Part shown: one piece after another, positions 63,981 through 64,000 of the stretch
Layout: every line of letters starts with the position of its first letter
Numbering within the stretch: position 1 is the stretch's first letter
NCBI GenBank assembly: GCA_903905585.1
Contig: CAIVHB010000059.1
Span: 94,902-158,901, forward strand
DNA length: 64,000 nucleotides
Source: an uncultured Ferrovum sp.
GTDB lineage: Bacteria; Pseudomonadota; Gammaproteobacteria; Burkholderiales; Ferrovaceae
Direction of reading: 5' to 3'
The notes under the pieces: model-generated
What the model was told of the DNA's origin: nothing
Seen by the model: the letters and a program-made list of their open reading frames with translations, nothing else
The model's database searches: none
Program-made: the position numbers and the translations under genes

Positions 63981-64000
63981 CGTTCGATGCCTGATGAAAA

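Noticed and set aside
1..64000. CRISPR array, insertion sequence, prophage or integrase signs
   Set aside because: No regularly spaced repeats, transposase, terminal inverted repeats or phage genes were seen; the tRNA-Leu gene at 40187-40274 has no integrase beside it.

Overview
The window reads as a chromosomal segment of a phototrophic betaproteobacterium of moderate GC content. Phototrophy is shown by a geranylgeranyl reductase (bchP, cut by the left edge), TspO, an LH2 antenna pair (pucB, pucA) and a PucC-type antenna assembly protein. The betaproteobacterial assignment rests on the gene order rne / rluC / Rieske / sppA / rsmI-like / maf / yceD-rpmF-plsX-fabHDG-acpP-fabF-mltG-tmk-holB-tatD, on the Ala/Pro-rich tail of PucA (as in Rubrivivax LH2), and on the EpsC-type serine acetyltransferase. 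No insertion sequence, prophage or CRISPR array was seen.

Layout. 1-4.2 kb: photosynthesis genes, including two tandem-duplicated small membrane proteins and a puc promoter with a PpsR/CrtJ-type box over its -10. 4.2-7.2 kb: a DUF2063 / DUF692 (MNIO) pair and an MFS transporter. 7.4-8.7 kb: a FadL-like porin. 8.7-14.4 kb: a membrane class III nucleotide cyclase, a TPR/ATP-grasp fusion and serC. 14.6-18.7 kb: a small HTH protein, ppc with a 58-aa basic protein in front, a lipoprotein and a pentapeptide-repeat protein. 18.7-31.3 kb: a long leftward operon for ribosomal protein L32, fatty-acid and phospholipid synthesis, and replication/cell-wall functions, ending in a GGDEF/EAL protein. 31.4-38.2 kb: maf, an RsmI-like methyltransferase, sppA, a Rieske protein, and rluC divergent from rne. 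38.3-44.2 kb: imuA, lexA with an SOS box, a tRNA-Leu, a coiled-coil/response-regulator/CheX-like signalling group and a short RecQ. 44.2-51.5 kb: a complete System I cytochrome c maturation operon, ccmABCDEFGHI. 51.5-60.6 kb: parC, parE, aceE and a 633-aa P-loop protein of unknown role. 60.7-63.9 kb: cysD and an unusual gene in which a complete CysN is fused to a complete serine acetyltransferase, closed by a strong terminator.

How the genes work together. The ccm operon could serve the c-type cytochromes of photosynthetic and respiratory electron transport, and BchP, PucBA and PucC supply pigment tails, antenna and antenna assembly. The most distinctive observations are the CysN-serine acetyltransferase fusion, the Phe44-Leu45 signature of PucA that predicts a blue-shifted B800-820 type antenna, the MNIO enzyme pair without an adjacent precursor peptide, the TPR/ATP-grasp fusion, and the CheX-like three-gene signalling group. 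All functional statements are from motif and family recognition by eye; no database search was run.
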